A DNA stretch of 34,045 bases from contig JAFWWO010000011.1 of assembly GCA_017523325.1 (NCBI GenBank), positions 1 through 34,045 on the forward strand, written 5' to 3'. Below are positions 24,190 through 31,123 of the stretch, in pieces. Both the position numbers and the translations under genes were made by a program. This DNA is from Anaerotignum sp. GTDB lineage: Bacteria; Bacillota; Clostridia; Lachnospirales; Anaerotignaceae. Each line of letters opens with the position of its first letter. Positions within the stretch are counted from its first letter, which is position 1. The notes beneath the pieces are model-generated. The model worked only from the letters and a program-made list of their open reading frames with translations. It ran no database searches and was not told where the DNA came from.

Positions 24190-25095
24190 ATGGAGATTAG
24201 AAATCTAAATGCTTTTTTGAAAGTAGCTGCTTTGCAGAATTTTACCCAAGCCGGTCGGGAATTGGGCTATTCCCAATCCAACGTCAGCACACAGATACAG
24301 CAATTAGAGCAGGAGGCGGGAGCACCTTTATTTAATCGCATCGGGCGAAGGATTTCTCTGACACAATATGGCGAGGAATTGCTGCCCTATGCCCAGCAAA
24401 TTGTGTCTGTGGCATTGCAGATGGAGAATTTTTTGAAGTCGGAGGAGGCTTTGGGCGGTATTGTGAAAATTGGTTTTGTGGAGTCGCTGTTTTCTCTTTT
24501 GCCGGAAGAGGTTTTTATACAATATCAGGAGAGATTTCCTCATGTGAAAATAGAGTTGACAGTGGATGGGACGCAGACGCTGAAAGAGCATCTGCAACAA
24601 GGAATTTTAGATATGGCTTGCCTGATTGATGCGCCGTTGGATGAAACACAGTGGCAGTGTTGGTATAAAGCAGATGTGCCGATTACAGTCATTTGCAATC
24701 CGAATCATTTCCTTGCGCATAAGAAAAAAGTACGACTACAGGATTTATCAGAGCAGAAGTTTGTTTTGATGGAAGAGTCTGCCCCTTATAATATACAATT
24801 TCAACAGCTTTTGGATAGCAATCGTATCACTTTACAGCCTGTATTGCGATTGCAAAGCAGTGATAAAGCTTGTCGTTTGGTAGAGAAAAGCGATTTTTTG
24901 TCTGTTTTGCCTTATTATGCCGTAGAAACCTCCGCCCAAGAGGGAAGGGTGAAAATATTAAAAATCACAGGGGTAGAGCCAAAACAATCGGTGCAGATTG
25001 TGCTGCATAAGAGTAAGGTGATTATACCCCAGATAGAGGGTATGATGGAAGCAATTCGCCATGTGTTGCCACAAGCCGGAATTAGAAAATCGTAG
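24190..25095 (+). CDS. LysR-family transcriptional regulator
   Basis: The 301-residue protein has the standard LysR layout. The N-terminal winged helix (residues 1-60) contains NLNAFLKVAALQNFTQAGRE and the recognition segment SQSNVSTQIQQLEQEAG, followed by a linker helix. The effector-binding domain (about 90-295) includes GIVKIGFVESLFSLLP and LVEKSDFLSVLPYYAV. It is divergent from the Cys/Met PLP-enzyme gene with 160 nt between them, so that gene is its most likely target. Direct repeats in the gap fit this. Related regulators such as CysB/CmbR-type sense sulfur compounds; the effector here is not known. The start ATG follows GAGAGGAGAGAGGAAT. Confidence 0.92.
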   Translation: MEIRNLNAFLKVAALQNFTQAGRELGYSQSNVSTQIQQLEQEAGAPLFNRIGRRISLTQYGEELLPYAQQIVSVALQMENFLKSEEALGGIVKIGFVESLFSLLPEEVFIQYQERFPHVKIELTVDGTQTLKEHLQQGILDMACLIDAPLDETQWQCWYKADVPITVICNPNHFLAHKKKVRLQDLSEQKFVLMEESAPYNIQFQQLLDSNRITLQPVLRLQSSDKACRLVEKSDFLSVLPYYAVETSAQEGRVKILKITGVEPKQSVQIVLHKSKVIIPQIEGMMEAIRHVLPQAGIRKS

Positions 25096-25115
25096 AAAAA
25101 TTGAGAAAAAAACTG

Positions 25116-25144
25116 TTGACGAAAGAAAAGGAAAGTGCTATACT
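25116..25144 (+). promoter_or_regulatory. Sigma-A promoter of the infC operon
   Basis: TTGACG (25116-25121) and TATACT (25139-25144) are 17 bp apart. The block AAAAAACTGTTGAC and the GTGCTATA around the -10 are also found in the thrS promoter. Confidence 0.82.
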
Positions 25145-25150
25145 ACTACG

Positions 25151-25310
25151 GTAAACAAAGAAGAAGTTCCGCTTCTCACCTTATGGCATAGGCAAATAAG
25201 GTTAATACAGGTTGAAGACAGGGGGATACTCTGTTTTTCTGTGTGCGGCGGATTCTTCCGGCGCTTTCTTTTTTATGAAAGTCATTTTGTGGAACAGTTT
25301 ATTTGGGAGG
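25151..25310 (+). ncRNA. infC-rpmI-rplT leader with attenuator (L20-leader type)
   Basis: The transcribed leader contains short hairpins: AGAAG/CTTCT at 25162-25166 and 25172-25176, and ACCTTA/TAAGGT at 25178-25183 and 25197-25202. It then has a terminator-like hairpin (25245-25252 with 25257-25264, seven pairs and one mismatch) followed by TTTCTTTTTT up to 25274, before the infC ribosome binding site at 25305-25310. In B. subtilis ribosomal protein L20 binds the leader of this operon and causes premature termination. The same logic is likely here, but only the hairpins and position are seen. Confidence 0.75.
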
Positions 25311-25319
25311 TGCTTGACA

Positions 25320-25826
25320 ATTACTGAATTAATGATCAATGAGCAAATCAGGGACAAAGAAGTTAGATTAATCGACGAAAACGGCGAACAGCTCGGCATT
25401 GTTTCCGCAAAGGAAGCCCAGAATATTGCCGATGAAAAAAAGCTGGATTTGGTGAAAATTGCACCGACAGCAAAACCGCCCGTTTGCCGGATTATGGATT
25501 ACGGCAAATATAAATTCGATCAGGCAAAGAAGGAAAAAGAAGCCAGAAAGAAACAGAAAACCGTCGATATAAAAGAGTTGCGTCTGTCCCCGAGTATCGA
25601 TACCCATGATGTTCAGGTGAAGGTCAAAAAAGCCAAAGAATTTTTGCAAAACGGCGATAAGGTGAAAATCAGTATCCGTTTCAGAGGTCGTGAAATCGGC
25701 CATTCCAAAGCGGGTATGACCATTCTGGAGAATTTCGCAAAGGAAACAGAAGAATTCGGCGTGGTGGATAAACAGCCTAAGATGGAAGGCAAGAGTCTGG
25801 TTATGTTCCTTGCCCCGAAAAACTGA
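25320..25826 (+). CDS. infC: Translation initiation factor IF-3 (probable AUU start)
   Basis: The product of 168 residues has the IF3 N-domain (MINEQIRDKEVRLIDENGEQLG, then CRIMDYGKYKFDQ), a Lys-rich linker, and the C-domain (KELRLSPSIDTHD, IRFRGREIGHSKAG). It binds the 30S subunit and checks start-codon pairing. The ribosome binding site GGGAGG ends at 25310. An in-frame TTG at 25314 is only 3 nt away and the first ATG (25332) is 21 nt away. An ATT at 25320 lies at the ideal 9 nt and yields (M)TELMINEQIRD, the usual N-terminus. AUU starts allow IF3 autoregulation in E. coli. First gene of the infC-rpmI-rplT operon. Confidence 0.93.
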   Translation: MTELMINEQIRDKEVRLIDENGEQLGIVSAKEAQNIADEKKLDLVKIAPTAKPPVCRIMDYGKYKFDQAKKEKEARKKQKTVDIKELRLSPSIDTHDVQVKVKKAKEFLQNGDKVKISIRFRGREIGHSKAGMTILENFAKETEEFGVVDKQPKMEGKSLVMFLAPKN

Positions 25827-25877
25827 GCCGCAAAGGCGGAGGAAACAACGAATACATTTTTTTAGGAGGATACAATT

Positions 25878-26078
25878 ATGCCTAAGTTGAAAACAAAAAA
25901 AGCAGCAGCGAAAAGATTTAGAATCACTGCAACAGGTCAGTTAAAAAGACAGAAATCCAATACACAGCACATTCTTGGCAAAAAGTCCAGAAAGAGAAAA
26001 AGAAACCTGAGACATGCAACAACTGTGGATAAGACAGTTTTGAAGAGCATCAAAAAGAGATTGATGCCCTACGCATAA
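25878..26078 (+). CDS. rpmI: 50S ribosomal protein L35
   Basis: The 66-residue, very basic protein has the L35 pattern [20 protein letters not shown] at the start, then [16 protein letters not shown], which is near-invariant. It is a structural component of the large subunit. It lies 51 nt after infC and 45 nt before rplT, with AGGAGGATACAATT preceding the ATG. Length and position in the operon are standard. Confidence 0.98.
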   Translation: MPKLKTKKAAAKRFRITATGQLKRQKSNTQHILGKKSRKRKRNLRHATTVDKTVLKSIKKRLMPYA

Positions 26079-26123
26079 TTCCGGCACATATTTCGAGTAT
26101 AATTTTTTTAGGAGGGCTTTATA

Positions 26124-26477
26124 ATGGCAAGAGTAAAAGGCGCATTAAATGCGAGAAAAAAACATAAAAAGGTATTGAAGCTGGCCAGAGGTTATCGTGG
26201 CGCAAGAAGCAAACAGTACAGAGTAGCAAAACAGTCTGTTATGAAAGCAATGGCATTCGCGTTTGCCGGCAGAAAGCAGACAAAGAGAGAATACAGAAGC
26301 CTGTGGATTACAAGAATCAATGCAGCTGCAAGACTGAATAATATCTCTTACAGCAAGCTGATTCATGGCCTGAAGCTGGCAGAAGTAAACGTAAACAGAA
26401 AGATGCTGGCAGAATTGGCAGTATCCGATCCTGCCGCTTTCACCACATTGGTAGAAACAGCAAAAGCAAAACTGTAA
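26124..26477 (+). CDS. rplT: 50S ribosomal protein L20
   Basis: The 117-residue basic protein matches L20 throughout: [40 protein letters not shown], and [21 protein letters not shown]20 binds 23S rRNA early in 50S assembly and, in Firmicutes, represses its own operon by binding the leader; the leader at 25151-25310 is the likely target. The start ATG follows TAGGAGGGCTTTATA. A strong terminator follows 12 nt after the stop. Confidence 0.98.
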   Translation: MARVKGALNARKKHKKVLKLARGYRGARSKQYRVAKQSVMKAMAFAFAGRKQTKREYRSLWITRINAAARLNNISYSKLIHGLKLAEVNVNRKMLAELAVSDPAAFTTLVETAKAKL

Positions 26478-26489
26478 TAGAAAAAGCAG

Positions 26490-26520
26490 AAAGACCTTAC
26501 GTGATAAGGTCTTTTTCTTT
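26490..26520 (+). terminator. Intrinsic terminator of the infC-rpmI-rplT operon
   Basis: AAAGACCTTA (26490-26499) and TAAGGTCTTT (26505-26514) form ten perfect pairs with a 5-nt loop, followed by TTCTTT. The next gene begins only 15 nt after it. Confidence 0.9.
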
Positions 26521-26535
26521 ATGGTGGAGGATACG

Positions 26536-27453
26536 ATGGAAGCAATTCTGGTAAAAGCCTGTGGTTTTCTGTTTATGATTGCTCTGGGCTTTCTGCTGAA
26601 AAGAATAGGGCTGTTTTCCTTGGAGGACAGCGATTTATTAGGAAAATTGGTGTTAAAAATTACACTGCCCATGGCAATCATCAGCAATTTCCGTGAACTG
26701 GAGCTGAGCACCGCTTTTCTGGTGGCAATCGGGTTGGGGTTTTTACTGCATTTTATTGTCATCGGACTGGTACTGTTACTGGGCGGAAAGCAACCGCCGG
26801 CGAAAAAGGCCTTTTATATCATCAATTCGGCGGGCTATAACATCGGGCTATGTACTTTGCCTTATATGTCCAGCTTTTTTGCGGCGGAAGCCATTGCTGT
26901 GGTTTGTATGTTCGATGTGGGCAATGCCATCATGTGTTTTGGGATTACATACGCCATTGCTATGGCGGTTGCCGGCGGGAAGGATGGGTTGGATAAAAAG
27001 GAAATCCTGCGGACACTGTTTTCCTCCATGCCTTTTGTGACATATTTGGTCATGATACTGCTGTGTGCGGGGAATATCCGCCTGCCGGAGGCGGTATATA
27101 CGGTGGCAGGCATGATTGGACAAGCCAATGCCTTTCTTGCGATGTTGTTGATAGGGATATTGTTTGAGCCGAAAATCAACCCCAGCGAGCTGAAGGATAT
27201 GGCGGGGGTATTCGCATTGCGTATGGTGACAGGGGTTGTGTTTTCGCTGCTGATTTATCATTTTTTGCCTGTGCCGCTGATGTATCGACAGATATTGTCG
27301 ATTATCGTTTTTTCCCCGATTTTGAGCGTTGCACCGATTTATACGGAGCGCTGTGGCTATAATCGTTCTGTGGCGGCGGTGCTCAATTCCTTTATGCTGC
27401 CCTTTAGCATGGTCGTAATGACGGTGTTGTTGATTGTTCTAAAAGTGTATTGA
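26536..27453 (+). CDS. AEC-family (auxin efflux carrier type) membrane transporter
   Basis: The 305-residue integral membrane protein has about ten hydrophobic segments in two halves, the AEC layout. These include MIALGFLLKRIGLF, KLVLKITLPMAIISNF, NSAGYNIGLCTLPYMSSFF and the C-terminal SVAAVLNSFMLPFSM. Bacterial members export or import small organic acids such as malate or malonate; the substrate is unknown. ATG 26536 follows GGTGGAGG. An ATG at 26521 lies at the end of the terminator and is less likely. No promoter is seen between the rplT terminator and the gene, so it may depend on read-through. It is followed by the XRE-cupin regulator's own promoter. Confidence 0.85.
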   Translation: MEAILVKACGFLFMIALGFLLKRIGLFSLEDSDLLGKLVLKITLPMAIISNFRELELSTAFLVAIGLGFLLHFIVIGLVLLLGGKQPPAKKAFYIINSAGYNIGLCTLPYMSSFFAAEAIAVVCMFDVGNAIMCFGITYAIAMAVAGGKDGLDKKEILRTLFSSMPFVTYLVMILLCAGNIRLPEAVYTVAGMIGQANAFLAMLLIGILFEPKINPSELKDMAGVFALRMVTGVVFSLLIYHFLPVPLMYRQILSIIVFSPILSVAPIYTERCGYNRSVAAVLNSFMLPFSMVVMTVLLIVLKVY

Positions 27454-27553
27454 ATAACGAAGAAAAAACCGTTTCTATTATTCAAATTGCGGAGAGAACA
27501 GGGTTATTTTTGCTTAAATTTATGAAATATTATGAAGAATAAAAAAGTTTTCA

Positions 27554-27583
27554 TTGAAATCCCTGTCGGTTTTGTTGTATAAT
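27554..27583 (+). promoter_or_regulatory. Sigma-A promoter of the XRE-cupin regulator
   Basis: TTGAAA (27554-27559) and TATAAT (27578-27583) are 18 bp apart, 83 nt before the start codon. An 8-mer CTTAAATT at 27513-27520 recurs within the palindrome region before the YkvI-type gene. Confidence 0.7.
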
Positions 27584-27666
27584 GTCCAAGAAAGCCGCAA
27601 GGCGTAAGTCTATAATGAAACGGCGAAATTGCAATTACAGCAAATCAGAATGCAGGGGGTCGGCTT

Positions 27667-28224
27667 ATGATTGGAGAGAAAATTAAGGCAATTCGTATGG
27701 AGAAAGGTATGACTGCCAAGGAATTGGCAGAAAAATCGGAGGTTACACCGGGCTATATTTCTCAGATTGAACGTAATTTGATTAGCCCGTCCCTTTCTGT
27801 GCTGATGCGTATTGCAGAAGGACTGGAAATCCCGTTGGTTTCTCTGTTTTCGCAAGAGGAGCAGGAGCATGTGACAGTTATTTCCAAGGACAAGCGGACA
27901 AAAATACAGTTTACGGATATCAATATGGAATACCAGTTTTTAACGCCATATAGCCGGAAAAAAAATGCCAGCACACAAATGGAAATGCTTTGTTTCTGTC
28001 TGGGGCCTAAAAGCTGGGGAAGCACCATGATTCAGTTCCATGAAGAAGCTGCAGAGTGTACCTTTGTATTGAAGGGGACGCTGGAATATCATATTGGCGA
28101 TGTGGTCTATACACTGCATGAAGGGGATAGTATTTATGTGCCGCCGAAAACATACCATCAGCTTTATAACCCTACTGATGAAGAGGTAGAGGCAGTTGCG
28201 GCAATTTCTCCTGCGCTCTATTAA
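27667..28224 (+). CDS. XRE-family regulator with C-terminal cupin domain
   Basis: The 185-residue protein has an N-terminal lambda-repressor-like helix-turn-helix (residues 1-62: MIGEKIKAIRMEKGMTAKEL, then VTPGYISQIERNLISPSLSVL) and a C-terminal cupin barrel (about 110-180). The cupin includes ECTFVLKGTLEYHIGDVVYTL, GDSIYVPPKTYHQLYN. This arrangement is that of PuuR/SinR-cupin regulators, in which the cupin senses a small molecule, often an amine or amino acid. It has its own promoter and terminator and lies just upstream of the YkvI-type transporter and racemase-like genes, which are its probable targets (inference). Confidence 0.92.
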   Translation: MIGEKIKAIRMEKGMTAKELAEKSEVTPGYISQIERNLISPSLSVLMRIAEGLEIPLVSLFSQEEQEHVTVISKDKRTKIQFTDINMEYQFLTPYSRKKNASTQMEMLCFCLGPKSWGSTMIQFHEEAAECTFVLKGTLEYHIGDVVYTLHEGDSIYVPPKTYHQLYNPTDEEVEAVAAISPALY

Positions 28225-28239
28225 AAATGTTACAAAGAA

Positions 28240-28272
28240 ACGGTCTGTTCAAAATGAACAGGCTGTTTTTTT
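28240..28272 (+). terminator. Intrinsic terminator of the XRE-cupin gene
   Basis: ACGGTCTGTTC (28240-28250) pairs with GAACAGGCTGT (28256-28266) over 11 positions including two G-U pairs, with a 5-nt loop and a T-tract to 28272. Confidence 0.85.
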
Positions 28273-28365
28273 ATTGCAAAAAAATGACCGGAAATGCCGA
28301 AAAACCCTGTTTCCTGCAACAAAAATCCAAATATTTAATAATACTTAATTTTTTTAATAAAATAC

Positions 28366-28394
28366 TTGACAAATTATTCCGGTGAATATATACT
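28366..28394 (+). promoter_or_regulatory. Sigma-A promoter of the YkvI-type transporter operon
   Basis: TTGACA (28366-28371) and TATACT (28389-28394) are 17 bp apart, close to the ideal. The leader to the start codon is about 130 nt, AT-rich at first. Because the promoter is so strong, repression is the plausible mode of control. Confidence 0.85.
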
Positions 28395-28396
28395 GT

Positions 28397-28437
28397 CATT
28401 AAATTTAATTTAATGATTTAATATTACTTAAATTAAG
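28397..28437. promoter_or_regulatory. Two perfect AT-rich palindromes, candidate operator
   Basis: CATTAAATTTAATTTAATG (28397-28415) is a perfect 9-bp inverted repeat about one central base. CTTAAATTAAG (28427-28437) is a perfect 5-bp inverted repeat about one base. Both start right after the -10 element and cover the expected transcription start, the best place for a repressor. The XRE-cupin protein encoded upstream is the obvious candidate binder. Confidence 0.55.
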
Positions 28438-28528
28438 TTGCAATCAGGAAGAAAAGGAGCGCGAAACAGACAATAGAAAACGAGAGAGAAAATGAAAAAA
28501 AGGACGTGAATGTAAGGAGGGGTAAGTT

Positions 28529-29629
28529 ATGAGTATTATATCATCGAAGAAGTTTCAAAAGTATTTTGTTCCCGGTATCGTATTCCAATCTTGTGTTATC
28601 GCCGGCGGCTATGGCACAGGGCGTGAATTGGTAGAGTATTTCATGGGCTATGGTCCTGTTGGCGGTATGTTGGGTATGTGTATCGTATCCTTGTTGACAT
28701 GGTCTATCATTTGTGCGGTATCCTTTGCATTTGCTTGGATATTCAAAAAATATGACTACAAGAGTTTCATGAAAGAATTGATGGGTCCCGGTTGGGTTGT
28801 TTTTGAAATCGCTTATATCATATTTATCCTAATCGTATTAGCGGTTGTATCGGCGTCGGCAGGCTCCATCGTTCATGAGCTGTTTGGCATAAATAAATGG
28901 ATTGGTATCATCGGTATGTCCTTGGCAGTATTCCTGCTGGTTATGAACGGTTCTGATATGATCGAGAAGGTATTGTCCCTGTGGTCATTCGTTCTTTACG
29001 GCGTATACTTCCTGTTCTTGATTCTGGTATTCGTAAACTTTGGCGGGTCCATTGGAGAGAACTTTTCTTCCGTACCTGTTACAGGCAACTGGGCAGTAGG
29101 CGGTTTCAAATATGCATTTTATAATTTGGCTATTATCATTGCGGTATTATACACAATTAAACATAGTGAATCTCCTAGGGAAGCAGCAACAGCCGGTCTG
29201 ATTGCAGGTGCGATTGGTATTCTGCCCGGCATCATTCTCTTTATTGCAATGTGCGGCTTCTATCCCACAATCATTGATCAGGAACTCCCTGTGGACTATA
29301 TCTTGACACAGATGAATATGCCTTGGTTGCGTTATATATTCCAGATCGTTCTGTTCGGTACATTGATTGAAACAGGCTCCGGTCTGATTTATTCCATCAC
29401 GGACCGTATCGAAGAGGCATTCCGTATGAAGGGCGGCGAAGCACCGAAGTGGACGACTCCCGTTACAGCAATTGTCCTGTTGATAGGTACAACATTTATT
29501 TCTTCTTACGGTCTGATTAACTTGATTGCGAAAGGCTATGGCACATTGGCGTGGGTATTCTTCTTTGTATATGTTATCCCTATTCTTACACTGGGGGTTT
29601 ATAAAATCAGCAAAGCAGGGAAGAAATAA
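28529..29629 (+). CDS. YkvI-family membrane transporter
   Basis: The 366-residue integral membrane protein has about ten transmembrane segments. It opens FVPGIVFQSCVIAGGYGTGRE, a glycine-rich first helix typical of the YkvI family in the APC/LeuT-fold superfamily. Further segments include IIGMSLAVFLLVMNGSDM, NLAIIIAVLYTIKHSESPRE and a LIETGSGLIYSITDRIEE block. No substrate has been established for YkvI proteins as far as I know. The next gene, 69 nt downstream, encodes an amino-acid racemase-like enzyme, so an amino acid is a reasonable guess. The start follows AAGGAGGGG. Confidence 0.85.
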   Translation: MSIISSKKFQKYFVPGIVFQSCVIAGGYGTGRELVEYFMGYGPVGGMLGMCIVSLLTWSIICAVSFAFAWIFKKYDYKSFMKELMGPGWVVFEIAYIIFILIVLAVVSASAGSIVHELFGINKWIGIIGMSLAVFLLVMNGSDMIEKVLSLWSFVLYGVYFLFLILVFVNFGGSIGENFSSVPVTGNWAVGGFKYAFYNLAIIIAVLYTIKHSESPREAATAGLIAGAIGILPGIILFIAMCGFYPTIIDQELPVDYILTQMNMPWLRYIFQIVLFGTLIETGSGLIYSITDRIEEAFRMKGGEAPKWTTPVTAIVLLIGTTFISSYGLINLIAKGYGTLAWVFFFVYVIPILTLGVYKISKAGKK

Positions 29630-29698
29630 ATTTTTGGAAAATTTCGGCATATTTGTTTGAATAGAACATGCCTTTAGTAAAAGAAAGGGGTGGAAGAG

Positions 29699-31048
29699 AT
29701 GGGTCTACATACAGAAAAATGCGAAGCGTTGGTGGAAAGGGATAAAAAGGTTATAGCGCCTTGCCAGCACCTTTCCTACTATCCGCTGGCCGTCGCAAAG
29801 GTAGAAGAGGATGTGGTTTACGACGAGGACGGAAATTCTTTTATTGACTTTCTATCCAGTGCCTCCTCTTTGAATTTGGGAAGCTGTTTCCCGGTGGTGA
29901 AAAATGCGGCACAAAAACAGCTGGAGTTGTATTCCCAGTACACTATTGCTTATACCTATAACCGTGCCAGTATCGAATATGCGGAAAGACTGGTATCCAT
30001 ATATCCCGGCGGGATTTCGGCAAAGGTTTGCTATGGCAACTGCGGCTCTGATGCCAACGATGCAGCGGTAAAATTTGCCAGAGCATATACAGGCAGAACG
30101 AAAATCATTACCTTTATCAATGCGTATCACGGTAATACCTTCGGTGCTGCGTCCATGACAACGGTAACGACCCGTATGCGCTCTAAAATGGGTCCGTTCC
30201 TGCCGGAGATTTATAGCTTCCCGTTTTACGATGCGTCGTATGATGATGCAGTCTGCGAGAAGGAATGCTTGGAGGATATAGAAAGGGCGTTTGCCACTTA
30301 TTTGCCTGCAGATGAAGTGGCGGCAGTCATTATTGAGCCCATTCAGGGCGATGCCGGTCTGCTGGCGGCGCACCCCATTTTCATGAAAAAACTGCATGAA
30401 TTGTGTAAGAAGCATGGCATTCTCTTTATTGCGGAGGAAGTGCAGCAAGCCTTCCAGCGTACGGGCAAATGGTTCTCTATTGAGCATTACGGCATTGTTC
30501 CCGATGGGATTATTATGGGGAAATCCATCGGTGCAGGCTTTGTATTAGGTGGCTTTATGGCAAGAAGCGAGATTATGGATTGCCTTCCCGCACCTGCTCA
30601 CCTGTTTACACTGGGCGGCAACGCATTGGCGTGCAGTGCCGGTATTGCTGCCTTTGACTACATGAATTCAGATGAGTTTAAGGGGATTTTAGAGAAAAAT
30701 ACAGCCCTGATGCAGGAGTGTTTAGAGAGTATTTGTGCGAAATATCCTGATATTGCAACAGGCATAAGAGGGATAGGAATGTCCAGAGGTATCATTATCA
30801 CAAAGAAAGATGTGCAGACAGGAGAACAGGTTCCTGATTTGGACGGCACATATAAGATTTTGTATCGTGCTTATGAAAAAGGTCTGCTGGTGATTTCCTT
30901 GGCAGGAAATATTTTGAGAATACAGCCGCCTTTGAATATCAAACCGGAAAACCTGAAAAAAGGCTTCGAAATGATTGCAGAATCCATTGAGGATTATCAA
31001 AAAGGGAATATTCCCGATGAGGTCATGCAATTCCGCAGCGGTTGGTAA
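29699..31048 (+). CDS. Class III PLP enzyme, isoleucine 2-epimerase/amino-acid racemase-like
   Basis: The 449-residue fold-type I enzyme has the Schiff-base lysine at Lys275 (IIMGKSIGAGF). Features that, from memory, fit Lactobacillus isoleucine 2-epimerase better than ordinary class III aminotransferases are the LSSASSLNLG N-terminal block, GNCGSDANDAAVKFARAYTG, IEPIQGDAG (with an Asp where aminotransferases usually have Glu), PAPAHLFTLGGN, SLAGNILRIQPPLNI and a Gly-Trp C-terminus. In FIAEEVQQAF the Asp that contacts the PLP ring nitrogen appears as Glu246. Databases will probably label it an aspartate aminotransferase family protein. ATG 29699 is preferred over GTG 29690 because AAGGGGTGG precedes it. 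It follows the YkvI-type gene and ends at the terminator 31083-31110. Confidence 0.78.
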   Translation: MGLHTEKCEALVERDKKVIAPCQHLSYYPLAVAKVEEDVVYDEDGNSFIDFLSSASSLNLGSCFPVVKNAAQKQLELYSQYTIAYTYNRASIEYAERLVSIYPGGISAKVCYGNCGSDANDAAVKFARAYTGRTKIITFINAYHGNTFGAASMTTVTTRMRSKMGPFLPEIYSFPFYDASYDDAVCEKECLEDIERAFATYLPADEVAAVIIEPIQGDAGLLAAHPIFMKKLHELCKKHGILFIAEEVQQAFQRTGKWFSIEHYGIVPDGIIMGKSIGAGFVLGGFMARSEIMDCLPAPAHLFTLGGNALACSAGIAAFDYMNSDEFKGILEKNTALMQECLESICAKYPDIATGIRGIGMSRGIIITKKDVQTGEQVPDLDGTYKILYRAYEKGLLVISLAGNILRIQPPLNIKPENLKKGFEMIAESIEDYQKGNIPDEVMQFRSGW

Positions 31049-31082
31049 TAAAACCCTTATGGAAAAATTGAAATCATTGCAG

Positions 31083-31110
31083 AAAGACCGCCCAAAATGG
31101 GCGGTCTTTT
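31083..31110. terminator. Bidirectional terminator between convergent genes
   Basis: AAAGACCGCCCA (31083-31094) and TGGGCGGTCTTT (31098-31109) form a perfect 12-pair stem with a 3-nt loop. It is placed between the convergent PLP-enzyme and glycerate-kinase genes and has A/T tracts on both sides. Confidence 0.9.
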
Positions 31111-31123
31111 CGTATGCCAAAAA

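Noticed and set aside
27584..27666. Possible riboswitch in the leader of the XRE-cupin gene
   Set aside because: The ~80-nt leader shows only short GC-containing inverted repeats and no known aptamer core or terminator.
29690..29701. GTG start at 29690 for the class III PLP enzyme
   Set aside because: The GTG lies inside the AAGGGGTGG Shine-Dalgarno sequence that serves the ATG at 29699.
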